A DNA stretch of 64,000 bases from positions 1-64,000 of the forward strand of contig CAMWXB010000001.1 in NCBI GenBank assembly GCA_947178125.1. Direction: 5' to 3'. The stretch comes from an uncultured Lachnospiraceae bacterium (GTDB lineage: Bacteria; Bacillota; Clostridia; Lachnospirales; Lachnospiraceae). Position 1 is the stretch's first letter; each line of letters starts with the position of its first letter. Made by a program: the position numbers and the translations under genes. The notes beneath the pieces were generated by a model. The model was not told where the DNA came from. It worked only from the letters and a program-made list of their open reading frames with translations, and did no database searches. Positions 13,820 to 23,545 of the stretch are shown here, in pieces.

Positions 13820-15043
13820 TCATCTCCCTAATAAATACTCTACAATATTCTTCTGCCGGATACCGCCTCTGTTAAAGCCCATTAGCGAATCCATCGAAAG
13901 CACCATCTTCTCATAATTATCCGCAATCCGTTCCAGCGGACCGAATTCCCGTTCCATATTGTCCTCTGTCAAAAGATAACAGACTTGAATATAAATGCGT
14001 TCATCTGCCTTATTCGCAACAAAATCAATTTCCGCCGCATTCTGTTTTCCGACCGTTACCTGATATCCCCGGCGAAGCAGTTCCAAGTAAACAATATTTT
14101 CCAGTACAGCCCCAATATCATTATGCCGATATCCAAGCACTGCATACCGCAGCCCCAAATCCGACAAATAGTATTTCTCCTGTGTCTCTAACAGCCTTTT
14201 CCCTTTTATATCAAATCTCGGAACTTTGTATATCAAAAATGCGCTTTCCAAAAGTTTCAGATAATTATACACTGTTTCCGTACCGAGTTTCCGCCTTTGA
14301 TTTTTCAGAAAATCCGAAATTGTTTTTGCTGAAAAAATATTCCCGATATTGTCCATCAGGTATTGCGCAATACTTTCCAGAAGAGCCGTGTCCCTGACCT
14401 GATTTCTTCTAATCACATCCCTTAACAAAACGGAATGATAAATATCCAGAAGATATTGCGAAATCCGAATATCTTCCCATTTCATTTGATGGATTCCCGG
14501 CAGACCGCCGTATTTCAAATAATTGATAAAATTCTCCTGCTCCGACAACCCTGCTTCTTCATCATTTGCTTTGGTAAAATCCAGATATTCCGCAAAAGAC
14601 AACGGATATACCCGTATCTCAACATATCTGCCTGCAAGCAGCGTTGCCAGTTCTCCCGAAAGCAATTTCGCATTGGAACCTGTTACATAAATATCACAGT
14701 CAAAATCAACCCGAAACGAATTGACCGCTTTCTCCCACATCTCTACTTCCTGAACTTCATCGATTAAAATATATAATCTTCCATCCGCTTCCTTTGCCGC
14801 ATTGGTAACAGTTCCATACAGCGCTTTGTAATCCTTCCATTCCTCATAACGGAGAGATTCAAAATTCACATAAAAAATCCGTTCTTTCGGAACGCCTCTA
14901 TCGACCAGTTCATCCTGTATCTGCTTTAAGATGACACTCTTTCCGCATCTGCGCATACCCGTAATAACCTTAACAACAGGCTTATCAATAAAATCCCGTA
15001 TTTGATTCATATACTGCCGACGTACGATCATAACAATATCCAT
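13820..15043 (-). CDS. AAA ATPase with DUF4143 domain
   Basis: Walker A GMRRCGKS, Walker B LYILIDEVQ, DUF4143-like C-terminus; start possibly 15031. Confidence 0.92.
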   Translation of the reverse strand: MDIVMIVRRQYMNQIRDFIDKPVVKVITGMRRCGKSVILKQIQDELVDRGVPKERIFYVNFESLRYEEWKDYKALYGTVTNAAKEADGRLYILIDEVQEVEMWEKAVNSFRVDFDCDIYVTGSNAKLLSGELATLLAGRYVEIRVYPLSFAEYLDFTKANDEEAGLSEQENFINYLKYGGLPGIHQMKWEDIRISQYLLDIYHSVLLRDVIRRNQVRDTALLESIAQYLMDNIGNIFSAKTISDFLKNQRRKLGTETVYNYLKLLESAFLIYKVPRFDIKGKRLLETQEKYYLSDLGLRYAVLGYRHNDIGAVLENIVYLELLRRGYQVTVGKQNAAEIDFVANKADERIYIQVCYLLTEDNMEREFGPLERIADNYEKMVLSMDSLMGFNRGGIRQKNIVEYLLGR

Positions 15044-15060
15044 GCCTTTCTCTTAGCCTG
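15041..15060 (-). repeat. Family-2 core (partial copy)
   Basis: minus strand CAGGCTAAGAGAAAGGCATG upstream of the DUF4143 ATPase. Confidence 0.6.
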
Positions 15061-15180
15061 TATCCTCTATTTCTTTTATATTAGAACTTCCAATAAAATA
15101 TGTCAATTATTTCTTGTATAATATAAATATTTTTTATATTTTTCAGTCATTTCTATTATATAAGAACAAATTCTATAATC

Positions 15181-15214
15181 AAAAAAAGTTTCTCTTATAA
15201 GAGAAACTTTTTTT
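15181..15214. terminator. Bidirectional terminator
   Basis: AAAAAAAGTTTCTCTTATAAGAGAAACTTTTTTT perfect palindrome. Confidence 0.85.
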
Positions 15215-15239
15215 GCAAAATGCTATTCATTCAAATACA

Positions 15240-16655
15240 CTATACAATCTGCACCTTGACCATATTAGTCGTACCAGACATCCCAATCGGCACGCCCGAT
15301 GTGATTACGGTCACATCACCTTTTTCCAGCAGCTGCATTTTCTCCGCCGCCGCAATCGCATTATTGAATAAATCAAAAACATCCTTTTCTTCTTTAATCA
15401 ATATGGGCGTCACACCCCAGGCCAGATTAATCTGACGGCATACCTTGTCAGAAGTCGCACAGCCTATGATATCGCTCGCCGGTCTGTATCCGGCAATCAT
15501 TCTCGCTGACCGCCCGGACTTGGTAACGGTAACGATTGCTTTCGCGTTCAGGTCATACGCCGTCGTACAGGTCGCATGGCAGATTGCATCGGTCACATCA
15601 GGATTTCCTTTTCTGTCATGATTAAAAAATCTTTTCTTGTAATCCACATCCTGTTCGGTGCGCTCCGCAATCCGCACCATCGTTTTGACCGCTTCGACCG
15701 GATAAGCGCCCGCTGCGGTTTCCCCGGAAAGCATGATCGCGCTCGTTCCATCGTAGACCGCATTAGCAATATCCGTTGCTTCCGCTCTTGTCGGTCTCGG
15801 ATTCTTGATCATGGACTCCAACATCTGCGTTGCCGTAATGACCTGCTTTCCCACCTGATAAACTTTCTTAATGATCATCTTCTGAATCACGGGCACTTCT
15901 TCATAAGGTATCTCAACACCCATATCGCCCCTCGCGATCATGATACCGTCAGAGACTTCGATAATTTCGTCAATATTCTCCACACCCTGTAAATTCTCAA
16001 TCTTGGAAATGATCTTAATGTCTCCTCCGCCGTTCTTATCGAGCAGCCTTCTTAACTGTAAGATATCATCTTTGCACTGTACAAAAGAAGCTGCTATAAA
16101 ATCCACATCCTGCTCGATTCCAAAAAGAATGTCCTCTCTGTCTTTATCACTTAAATACGGCATGGAGAGATTTACGTCCGGCACGTTGATTCCCTTGTTA
16201 TTGGAAACAACGCCGCCATTGATGACACGGCATATGATATTCGTTTTCTCTACTTTCTCGACTTTCATTTCGATCAGGCCATCATCGATCAGAACTTTCA
16301 TGCCCACTTCAAGGTCTTCATAAAGCCGCCCGTAAGTAACGGAAACTTTCTCTTCCGTTCCCTCTATTTCTTCGGATGTCAGCGTAAAAAGCTGCCCTTC
16401 CTGCAAACTTACCTTTCCATTCTTGAACTGTCTTACCCGCACTTCGGGGCCTTTGGTATCCAGCAGGATAGCGACCGGCTTTTTGACCTCCTTACGAAGT
16501 TTCTTCACCGTATCCATCCTTTTTTTATGTTCCTCGTATACGCCATGAGAAAAATTGCATCTCGCAACGTTCATACCCGCCAGCATTAACTGCCGCAGCA
16601 CTTCCTCATTATCCGTTGACGGTCCCAGTGTACATACGATTTTGGTTTTTCTCAA
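15240..16655 (-). CDS. pyk: Pyruvate kinase
   Basis: MRKTKIVCTLGPSTDN; IISKIENLQGVENIDEI; RGDMGVEIP. Confidence 0.98.
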   Translation of the reverse strand: MRKTKIVCTLGPSTDNEEVLRQLMLAGMNVARCNFSHGVYEEHKKRMDTVKKLRKEVKKPVAILLDTKGPEVRVRQFKNGKVSLQEGQLFTLTSEEIEGTEEKVSVTYGRLYEDLEVGMKVLIDDGLIEMKVEKVEKTNIICRVINGGVVSNNKGINVPDVNLSMPYLSDKDREDILFGIEQDVDFIAASFVQCKDDILQLRRLLDKNGGGDIKIISKIENLQGVENIDEIIEVSDGIMIARGDMGVEIPYEEVPVIQKMIIKKVYQVGKQVITATQMLESMIKNPRPTRAEATDIANAVYDGTSAIMLSGETAAGAYPVEAVKTMVRIAERTEQDVDYKKRFFNHDRKGNPDVTDAICHATCTTAYDLNAKAIVTVTKSGRSARMIAGYRPASDIIGCATSDKVCRQINLAWGVTPILIKEEKDVFDLFNNAIAAAEKMQLLEKGDVTVITSGVPIGMSGTTNMVKVQIV

Positions 16656-16864
16656 TTTTTTACCCTCCTGTGATTTTCCTCAATGATTTTATATATTTTT
16701 CCATTTCTATTATGATTCTATACTTTTATTATTGTATCATGAATTAAACAAGGTTCAATCTTCATTCTTCTTTATCACGTTTTAACCATTATAATACTTT
16801 TTTATCCATTTTAAATCCTTTTACTGATTTTATCTATATCAATGACGAACAAATTTTTTTCACG

Positions 16865-16899
16865 CCAAAACCCCCGGCGGTGGAAGCGCCAGGGGCTTT
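16865..16899 (-). terminator. Terminator downstream of amt
   Basis: GCCCCTGGCG...CGCCGGGGGTTTT hairpin on the minus strand. Confidence 0.6.
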
Positions 16900-16934
16900 G
16901 TTATATATACTAAGGGATTAAGTGGATAACTGTT

Positions 16935-18680
16935 TTATTCTACATCCTGTAGAGCGGCGAAATCCTCTTCACCGGTGCGCACTTTTACGACCTTCATGAC
17001 ATTGTAAACGAAAATCTTTCCGTCTCCGATATGTCCTGTATAAAGCGCTTTCTTCGCTGCCGCAATGACCGTATCGACCGGAATCTTGCTGACAATGACC
17101 TCAACTTTCACTTTCGGAAGTAAAGTCGCATCGATTTCAACGCCGCGGTATACATCGCCGGCGCCTTTCTGGACACCGCATCCCATGACCTGTGTTACCG
17201 TCATGCCGGTTACACCCAGATCATTCATCGCCTTCTTCAAATGGTCGTATCTGGACAGTTTTGCGATTACGACAACTTTATACATACCCGCTCCGGCCGC
17301 CGGATATTCCGCAATGACCGGAACTGCCGCATCTTTCTGTACACTGGAAGCTTCTTCATAATCATCTGTGCCAAGACTTGTATTTTCATTAACATCCATC
17401 GTCATCGTATTGGAAATATCCATAATGCTGAATCCCGAATATGCGGAAGCCAGACCGTGCTCGCAGGAATCCAGACCCACAATTTCCTCTTCTTCGGTAA
17501 CACGGAGCCCTAAAACTGCTTTGATGATAATAAATGTAATCGTAATCGTAACTGCGGTCCATGCCGCTACTGCTGCAAATCCGATCACCTGCAGACCGAG
17601 CTGATCCACCCCGCCGCCATAGAACAATCCCACGACACTGTCATTTCCGGGCGCGGATGTCGTTGCGAAAAGACCGACTGTGATCGTTCCCCAGATACCG
17701 TTCAGACAGTGTACCGCTACTGCGCCTACCGGATCGTCGATATGCAGCTTATAATCCAGGAACCAGACACCGAATACTACTAACAGGCCGGAAACCGCAC
17801 CGATAATCAACGCGCCTGTTACATCCGTCACGTCACAGGGGGCCGTAATTGCAACCAGACCCGCCAAAGACGCATTCAGACACATGGAAACATCCGGCTT
17901 TCCATATTTTATCCAGGTAAAGATCATACAAACGACCGTCGCAATTGCCGGCGCTACCGTAGTCGTTACAAAAACGGAGCCAAGCTGTTCTACGCTCGTA
18001 CATGCCGCGCCATTAAATCCGTACCAGCCGAGCCACAGAATAAATACGCCAAGGCATCCAAGCGGAAGGTTATGTCCGGGAAAAGCATTGACCTTTGTTG
18101 TTCCGTCTTTATCCTTCGTAAACTTACCGATACGGGGACCCAATATTTTAGCGCCAATCAGTGCGGAAATGCCGCCCACCATATGTATCGCACAAGAACC
18201 CGCAAAATCATGAAATCCCATCTGTGCCAGCCAGCCGCCGCCCCAAATCCAGTGCGCTTCAATCGGATAGATCAAAGCAGAGATCACTGCCGAATAGACA
18301 CAATAGGATAAGAACTTCGTCCGCTCTGCCATCGCACCAGAAACAATCGTCGCGGTCGTTGCACAGAAGACAAGATTGAATACGAAATTCGACCAGTCAA
18401 AATCCGCATAACCTGTGAAAATATCGAATCCGGGTTTTCCGATCAGTCCTGCCGCGTCCTCACCAAGTAACAGACCGAAACCGATCAGAATAAAAACTAC
18501 CGTACCAATGCAGAAATCCATCAGATTCTTCATCAGGATGTTTCCTGCATTTTTGGCTCTGGTAAAGCCGGTCTCCACCATCGCAAAACCTGCCTGCATC
18601 CAGAACACCAGCGCCGCGCCGACCAAAAACCAGACGCCGAACACTTCACCGTTCACAACACTCAAAATTTCTTCACTCAT
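16935..18680 (-). CDS. amt: Ammonium transporter fused to a C-terminal PII (GlnB-like) domain
   Basis: Amt core (GAMAERTKF, HWIWGGGWL) followed by a PII domain (YKVVVIAKLSRYDHLKKAMNDLGVTGMTVTQVMGCG...GDGKIFVYNVMKVVKVRTGE). Confidence 0.96.
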   Translation of the reverse strand: MSEEILSVVNGEVFGVWFLVGAALVFWMQAGFAMVETGFTRAKNAGNILMKNLMDFCIGTVVFILIGFGLLLGEDAAGLIGKPGFDIFTGYADFDWSNFVFNLVFCATTATIVSGAMAERTKFLSYCVYSAVISALIYPIEAHWIWGGGWLAQMGFHDFAGSCAIHMVGGISALIGAKILGPRIGKFTKDKDGTTKVNAFPGHNLPLGCLGVFILWLGWYGFNGAACTSVEQLGSVFVTTTVAPAIATVVCMIFTWIKYGKPDVSMCLNASLAGLVAITAPCDVTDVTGALIIGAVSGLLVVFGVWFLDYKLHIDDPVGAVAVHCLNGIWGTITVGLFATTSAPGNDSVVGLFYGGGVDQLGLQVIGFAAVAAWTAVTITITFIIIKAVLGLRVTEEEEIVGLDSCEHGLASAYSGFSIMDISNTMTMDVNENTSLGTDDYEEASSVQKDAAVPVIAEYPAAGAGMYKVVVIAKLSRYDHLKKAMNDLGVTGMTVTQVMGCGVQKGAGDVYRGVEIDATLLPKVKVEVIVSKIPVDTVIAAAKKALYTGHIGDGKIFVYNVMKVVKVRTGEEDFAALQDVE

Positions 18681-18698
18681 CGTTACTCCTCCTCACAT

Positions 18699-18817
18699 AA
18701 AAAAATGTGGATACAATATACGCCTCTTTTCAAAGCGCCTTTGCTCCACATCTTTTTACACATATTCTGTTAAGAAAAAAGTGCCATGAATTTCTTCACA
18801 GCACCTTTGCTCTTATG
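18699..18817 (-). promoter_or_regulatory. amt 5' leader with two tandem terminator-like attenuators and duplicated GAGCAAAGGYGCT cores
   Basis: 10-bp stem GTGCTGTGAA/TTCATGGCAC + T6, then ATGTGGA/TCCACAT + T7; AGCAAAGGTGCT at 18800-18811 and AGCAAAGGCGCT at 18734-18745. Confidence 0.7.
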
Positions 18818-18823
18818 AAAAGG

Positions 18824-18852
18824 ATTTTAGCACCAGGGATTTCGGATGTCAA
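18824..18852 (-). promoter_or_regulatory. sigma-A type promoter of amt
   Basis: TTGACA-N17-TAAAAT on the minus strand. Confidence 0.85.
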
Positions 18853-18888
18853 TATACTTTCTAAAATTTTTCTAAATTCTCTAAATTT

Positions 18889-19782
18889 TTAATTATTTAT
18901 AAAAACATTTTGTTCATAATGCAGAATCATCCGCATATACTCCACTCTATCCACCTCAACCGTCTCCTGATACACAAATCCCAGCTTTTCACACAATGCC
19001 TGGGATTTTTCATTGCCCTTCATGATCAGTGCCTGAAAATCGGTAAATCCAAGTTCTTCTTTTCCATAAGCAAGAATCGCCTGGCAGACTTCACAGGCAT
19101 AGCCCTGCCGCTGCCAGGGTACGCCGATCACGAAGCCGAGTTCCGGTATATCATATCCTTCCCGCCAGCTGATGCCCGCCCTGCCAATTACTTTTCCGTC
19201 GGTCTTCTCCAGAACCGTCCACATACCATATCCGTAGAAACGGTAGATATTTTTGATATAATCCTGAATATAAGCTGTTTCCGCCTCCTTATCCGCATAG
19301 AGACCTTCCATATATTCCGTAATGGATGGCTCCTGATAGATTTCATAAAAACTTTCGACATCGCCAATAGTAGTTTCTCTTATGACACATCTATTTGTTG
19401 TTAAAATTGTCCATGGCTGACCAGTCAGCCGCAAATAGGCCAGTTCCAGCGATTCCAGTTCAATTTCCGCAATCCGCTCTATGGCATACTCCGCCAGCAT
19501 AAAATTTTCTTCCCGATTCTCTTCATGCAGATAAATAATAACCGGCAGCTTATTCTCCCACAGACGTTTCTGCCACAGCGCATTATCCGTAATATACAGC
19601 GTTTCCGCGGAACCGTTCTCATTCGCCCAAGCTGTACTTCCTGCATTCAGGATAACACTCTCATCGCTTTCCGCGTTTATCACGAACGCTTCCACATGCT
19701 TCTCTTCCAGTTCCCGCAGAAGTGCCGTCATATCCTTAATAATCTCTTCTTTTCCCCAAATAAATACGACCCTTTTTAACAT
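18889..19782 (-). CDS. GNAT family N-acetyltransferase with extra N-terminal domain
   Basis: C-terminal GNAT (CVIRETTIGDVESFYEIY...GVPWQRQGYACE); ~125 aa N-terminal extension. Confidence 0.85.
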   Translation of the reverse strand: MLKRVVFIWGKEEIIKDMTALLRELEEKHVEAFVINAESDESVILNAGSTAWANENGSAETLYITDNALWQKRLWENKLPVIIYLHEENREENFMLAEYAIERIAEIELESLELAYLRLTGQPWTILTTNRCVIRETTIGDVESFYEIYQEPSITEYMEGLYADKEAETAYIQDYIKNIYRFYGYGMWTVLEKTDGKVIGRAGISWREGYDIPELGFVIGVPWQRQGYACEVCQAILAYGKEELGFTDFQALIMKGNEKSQALCEKLGFVYQETVEVDRVEYMRMILHYEQNVFINN

Positions 19783-19861
19783 CTCTTATGAATATCCCTC
19801 TTTACCTTCTTTCGATTATCCTCTATTATTATATTAAAAAATCAGAAAGGAATCAAAAAAT

Positions 19862-20383
19862 ATGGCACAAAATCCAATTGTTACTTTTACCATGAAGGGC
19901 GGAGACGTGATCAGGGCCGAATTATATCCCGAAATCGCACCGATATCCGTCAACAACTTTATCAGTCTGATTCAGAAAAATTTCTACGACGGATTGATTT
20001 TTCACAGAGTTATCAAAGGATTTATGATACAAGGCGGAGACCCGGAGGGAACCGGCATGGGCGGCCCGGGCTATTCTATCCGCGGCGAGTTTTCGCAGAA
20101 CGGTTTCCCCAATGATCTGAAGCATACCGAAGGCGTTCTTTCCATGGCAAGAAGCATGCATCCCGATTCAGCCGGCAGTCAGTTCTTCCTCATGCACAAG
20201 ACAAGTCCCCATCTGGACGGCGCTTATGCGGCATTTGGAAAAGTAACCGAAGGTATGGATGTGGTGAACAAAATTGCTGAAACGGCTACCGATTATAACG
20301 ACAGACCGCTGGAAGATCAGGTGATGGAGACTGTTACCGTTGAAACTTTTGGCGTGGAATATCCGGAACCTGAGAAACTTTAA
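19862..20383 (+). CDS. Peptidyl-prolyl cis-trans isomerase (cyclophilin type)
   Basis: FHRVIKGFMIQGGDPEGTGMGGPGY; SAGSQFFLM. Confidence 0.97.
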   Translation: MAQNPIVTFTMKGGDVIRAELYPEIAPISVNNFISLIQKNFYDGLIFHRVIKGFMIQGGDPEGTGMGGPGYSIRGEFSQNGFPNDLKHTEGVLSMARSMHPDSAGSQFFLMHKTSPHLDGAYAAFGKVTEGMDVVNKIAETATDYNDRPLEDQVMETVTVETFGVEYPEPEKL

Positions 20384-20525
20384 TAATTTGCAGACCCATT
20401 ATCTCCTGAATCACCCTGGTGGCAAATGGAATGAGGGATGATAATGGGTTCTCTGTTTTCTTCCTGTGCTTTTATTGGGTTTAATCGCAATAGGTCGTCA
20501 CAGAAAATTCTTAAATGCTGGCTTC

Positions 20526-21107
20526 CTAATCTCCTATATCCGTATGTCCCTGCTCAAATTCCCACTGAAGTCCATACTTATCAATAAAGTAAAAATATTT
20601 TGTATTTCCTAAAATATCTGCGGCTTTCTGCTTTGCTCCAGCATCACTTTCCTTCGTCTGATCAAAGTAATAAAAATCTGAAGGCTCTGTTTTGCTAATC
20701 TGATACACCTTGTAATCCTCCGTTGTATTAATCAGCGTCACGTCAGGCTGCGCTTTAATATATTCAAACGCTCCTTCAATATTAGCTATCTTCAGTGCAA
20801 CATGTCTGGCACCGCTGATATCATTCGCTTTGAAAAAGACCGGCTCTTTTCGTCCCTCGGGATAATGGTAGCACATTAGCTCAATCGTAAGCTTTGTTCC
20901 CGGCACATCCATGAACCCAATGGAAACGTCTCCCGCCTCTGCCTCCTTGATAAACCCTCCCGCCTGAAAAAAACCTTTGTTTTTCCAATGGGGAATATAC
21001 TGATTCGGAACTGCGCCTAAAATCCTCTCATAATACTTGAACGCCTCCTCCACATCATCCACAAAAATACATACATGCGATAATCCTGTAAAAATCGGTT
21101 TTTCCAT
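20526..21107 (-). CDS. VOC family protein (glyoxalase-like)
   Basis: LSHVCIFVDDVEEAFKYYERILG and C-terminal YFIDKYGLQWEFEQ. Confidence 0.88.
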   Translation of the reverse strand: MEKPIFTGLSHVCIFVDDVEEAFKYYERILGAVPNQYIPHWKNKGFFQAGGFIKEAEAGDVSIGFMDVPGTKLTIELMCYHYPEGRKEPVFFKANDISGARHVALKIANIEGAFEYIKAQPDVTLINTTEDYKVYQISKTEPSDFYYFDQTKESDAGAKQKAADILGNTKYFYFIDKYGLQWEFEQGHTDIGD

Positions 21108-21210
21108 CTCTCAACGCTCCTTGTCTTTTATTTCATTATTTCATAATCCTTCATTATTTTTCAACAGCGTAGGAACCATACGCACTTTTCGAGGCGCACT
21201 TTGCACTAAA

Positions 21211-21960
21211 TTATTCACTTCCCCCGCAATAATAACTGAAATACTGTTCTCTTAAACCTTTATAAGTGCCCCTTGGCAGATAAATCTTCATTCCGTTATC
21301 CATACAGATTTCTTTTGCGTTCAGACTGCCAATATATCCCAGATTGACGATAAAGGCAACCCCAAGTCTTACAAACTCCGGATATTGTGAGAGCTGCCCG
21401 TATATCTCTGTCATCGTCATCCTCAGAATACACTGCGTGCCATCCGCGAGATACAGGCATTGCATCTTTCCCTGCGCTTCGCAGTATACAATATCATCTA
21501 GCGATACCCTGACGAATCTTCCATCAATCCGCAGCAGAATATATCTTCTCCGTTCTTCTTCCCTATCTTGAAACAGACGGTCAAGTACCGAAAACAATTT
21601 ACTTTCCGCTACCGGCTTTACCATATATTGCAGTGCATCCACATCGAAAGCCTCCAATGCGTACTCTTTGGAAGTTGTAAGAAATATAATTTTCCCTTTG
21701 AAATCCATATGACGAAGTTCTCTCACCGCTTCAATGCCCAAAGGACAGGAATTTCTTTCTCCGTCCTGCATATAAATATCCATAAATATCAAATCCGGCA
21801 TATAATTTTCCTCTCTGACCAGATAGAGCAGTTCATCTGCATTGTCGAAACACCGAATCATAAACGCCGGACCGGAATAATTTTTCTCATATTCGTTCAA
21901 TAGTTTTTCTGTTTTCTCTAACTCCGCTGGCTCGTCATCACAGAGTGCTATCAGATACAT
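21211..21960 (-). CDS. LytTR family response regulator
   Basis: REC domain plus LytTR C-terminus (YILLRIDGRFVRVSLDDIVYCEAQGKM). Confidence 0.93.
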   Translation of the reverse strand: MYLIALCDDEPAELEKTEKLLNEYEKNYSGPAFMIRCFDNADELLYLVREENYMPDLIFMDIYMQDGERNSCPLGIEAVRELRHMDFKGKIIFLTTSKEYALEAFDVDALQYMVKPVAESKLFSVLDRLFQDREEERRRYILLRIDGRFVRVSLDDIVYCEAQGKMQCLYLADGTQCILRMTMTEIYGQLSQYPEFVRLGVAFIVNLGYIGSLNAKEICMDNGMKIYLPRGTYKGLREQYFSYYCGGSE

Positions 21961-23296
21961 TGTTTTTCTCCCTTCTGTCCGGCTGCAGGTCTGACGGAAT
22001 GTTCATGATCAGCCTGATGACAAACACTCCGTTATCATTTTTAAAATCGTATTCCCCGTCATACTTTTCTACTGTTTTGATAATGCTTGAGACTCCAATA
22101 CCACCCGTAAATTCCGCTTTCGGCTGTCCGTTCTTTAATTCGGTCTCCATTCTGCAGGTATTGCTGCAAAAGATGATCAGTTTATTTCTTCGTTTTCTGA
22201 TCATAAAATAAATAGAACATTCCCTCTCATTAGAATGCTTCTTCACTTCCATGCACGCATAAATCGCATTTTCATAAGCATTTGCAATGATTGCTACCAG
22301 ATCGATATTTGGTATCGCCAGATTTCTACCGATTTCAATATCAAGCTTGACCTTGATCTGCGCATTCCTCGCCTTTCTGGTATACGCCGAAAGAACATTA
22401 TTGACGGCGGTGTTGGCACATATCATCTCCACCATGCCCCGTTCCGTTTCCTTATCGTACTCCCTGAGGTATTGCAGCAGCTCCTCCTTTTGCCCACGGC
22501 GTGCGTACTCTGCTATGACCGCATTATGATGTCTTATATCATGACGGAGCCGCCTTCCCGATTCCACAGACTCTTCCAGAATCTCCATCTGACGCTCTAA
22601 AAGCCTGTGATTCATCTGTATCAACTGATTTTCTTTCTCATATTCTTTCTCTATGCCGATATGTAAATAGAAACGATACACTAAAAGCTGCAGAGTACCT
22701 GTCAGGACAAAATTCACAACAATCTGATAAATGCGGTATGGCGTCGCTTCCTTGATCGTCGGATTTAAGATAAACCCAATTCCAAAGAGAATGCTGATGA
22801 TCATAACGGCAACGCTGAACTTATCCACCTCCGTCTCCACATAATCACCAAATCCCTTAATGGAATTTTTCAGCTTTTTTTCTATAAAAAAAGTCATCAG
22901 CAAAATCAATATGACGCGTGTGATAATGTCTGCCCATATATTCCTGTTAAAAAAAATAATGGCAGTCTCCAATCCGCCAATCAGAAAAACTGCCAGCAGG
23001 TAAAATGTCAGCGCCAGCTTATAGATAGACAGATAAATGGAATCCTTGCTCATGATCATGGCAAATACCGCAAAACATATATACATCGCGAATGCCACAA
23101 TCCTCACGCAGCTTTCCCAGTCTGTCACATACCAGACAGACGCCAAAATAAGTGCAACTGCACTGAATCCGCCATAACAGATGATCGTCTTTTTTCTGCC
23201 AAACCGCGATTCACTCATTTCAGAAAACAATAAGATCACGCCTGCAAGGCTTATCGCAAACCGAATAAATGCTATATATACAGGACCTCCTAACAT
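21938..23296 (-). CDS. GHKL-domain sensor histidine kinase (AgrC/NatK-like)
   Basis: multi-TM N-terminus, SGRRLRHDIRHHNAVI, GHKL C-terminus; overlaps the RR gene. Confidence 0.9.
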   Translation of the reverse strand: MLGGPVYIAFIRFAISLAGVILLFSEMSESRFGRKKTIICYGGFSAVALILASVWYVTDWESCVRIVAFAMYICFAVFAMIMSKDSIYLSIYKLALTFYLLAVFLIGGLETAIIFFNRNIWADIITRVILILLMTFFIEKKLKNSIKGFGDYVETEVDKFSVAVMIISILFGIGFILNPTIKEATPYRIYQIVVNFVLTGTLQLLVYRFYLHIGIEKEYEKENQLIQMNHRLLERQMEILEESVESGRRLRHDIRHHNAVIAEYARRGQKEELLQYLREYDKETERGMVEMICANTAVNNVLSAYTRKARNAQIKVKLDIEIGRNLAIPNIDLVAIIANAYENAIYACMEVKKHSNERECSIYFMIRKRRNKLIIFCSNTCRMETELKNGQPKAEFTGGIGVSSIIKTVEKYDGEYDFKNDNGVFVIRLIMNIPSDLQPDRREKNNVSDSTL

Positions 23297-23545
23297 ACGA
23301 ATTATCTCTCCTTTTTGTATGCCATTCCATTCATAGCATTATTCTATAATATTTTTCAATTTAAAAAAGCATCCAACACCAATTGTTACCTGACGTTTAT
23401 TTTCGCGTTCATTTTTACTATAAAAAATAACTATTTGACAGACACTTTTATGCTATACTAGATTATAAAATCAGAGAATTTTCAATCGCAGGATTTCGTG
23501 CCGGGGCTCTTTTCAGTGCTGCACAAACCTGCAGGCGGAGTAAGA

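Noticed and set aside
18680-18852. Glutamine or other metabolite riboswitch upstream of amt
   Set aside because: No recognisable glnA/Downstream-peptide aptamer consensus; tandem attenuators with repeated short cores fit a protein-mediated antitermination hypothesis better.
20383-20480. ACCCATTATC...GATAATGGGT inverted repeat after the cyclophilin gene as a mobile element end
   Set aside because: Most simply a 3' terminator-like stem of the cyclophilin transcript; no target duplication or transposase seen.
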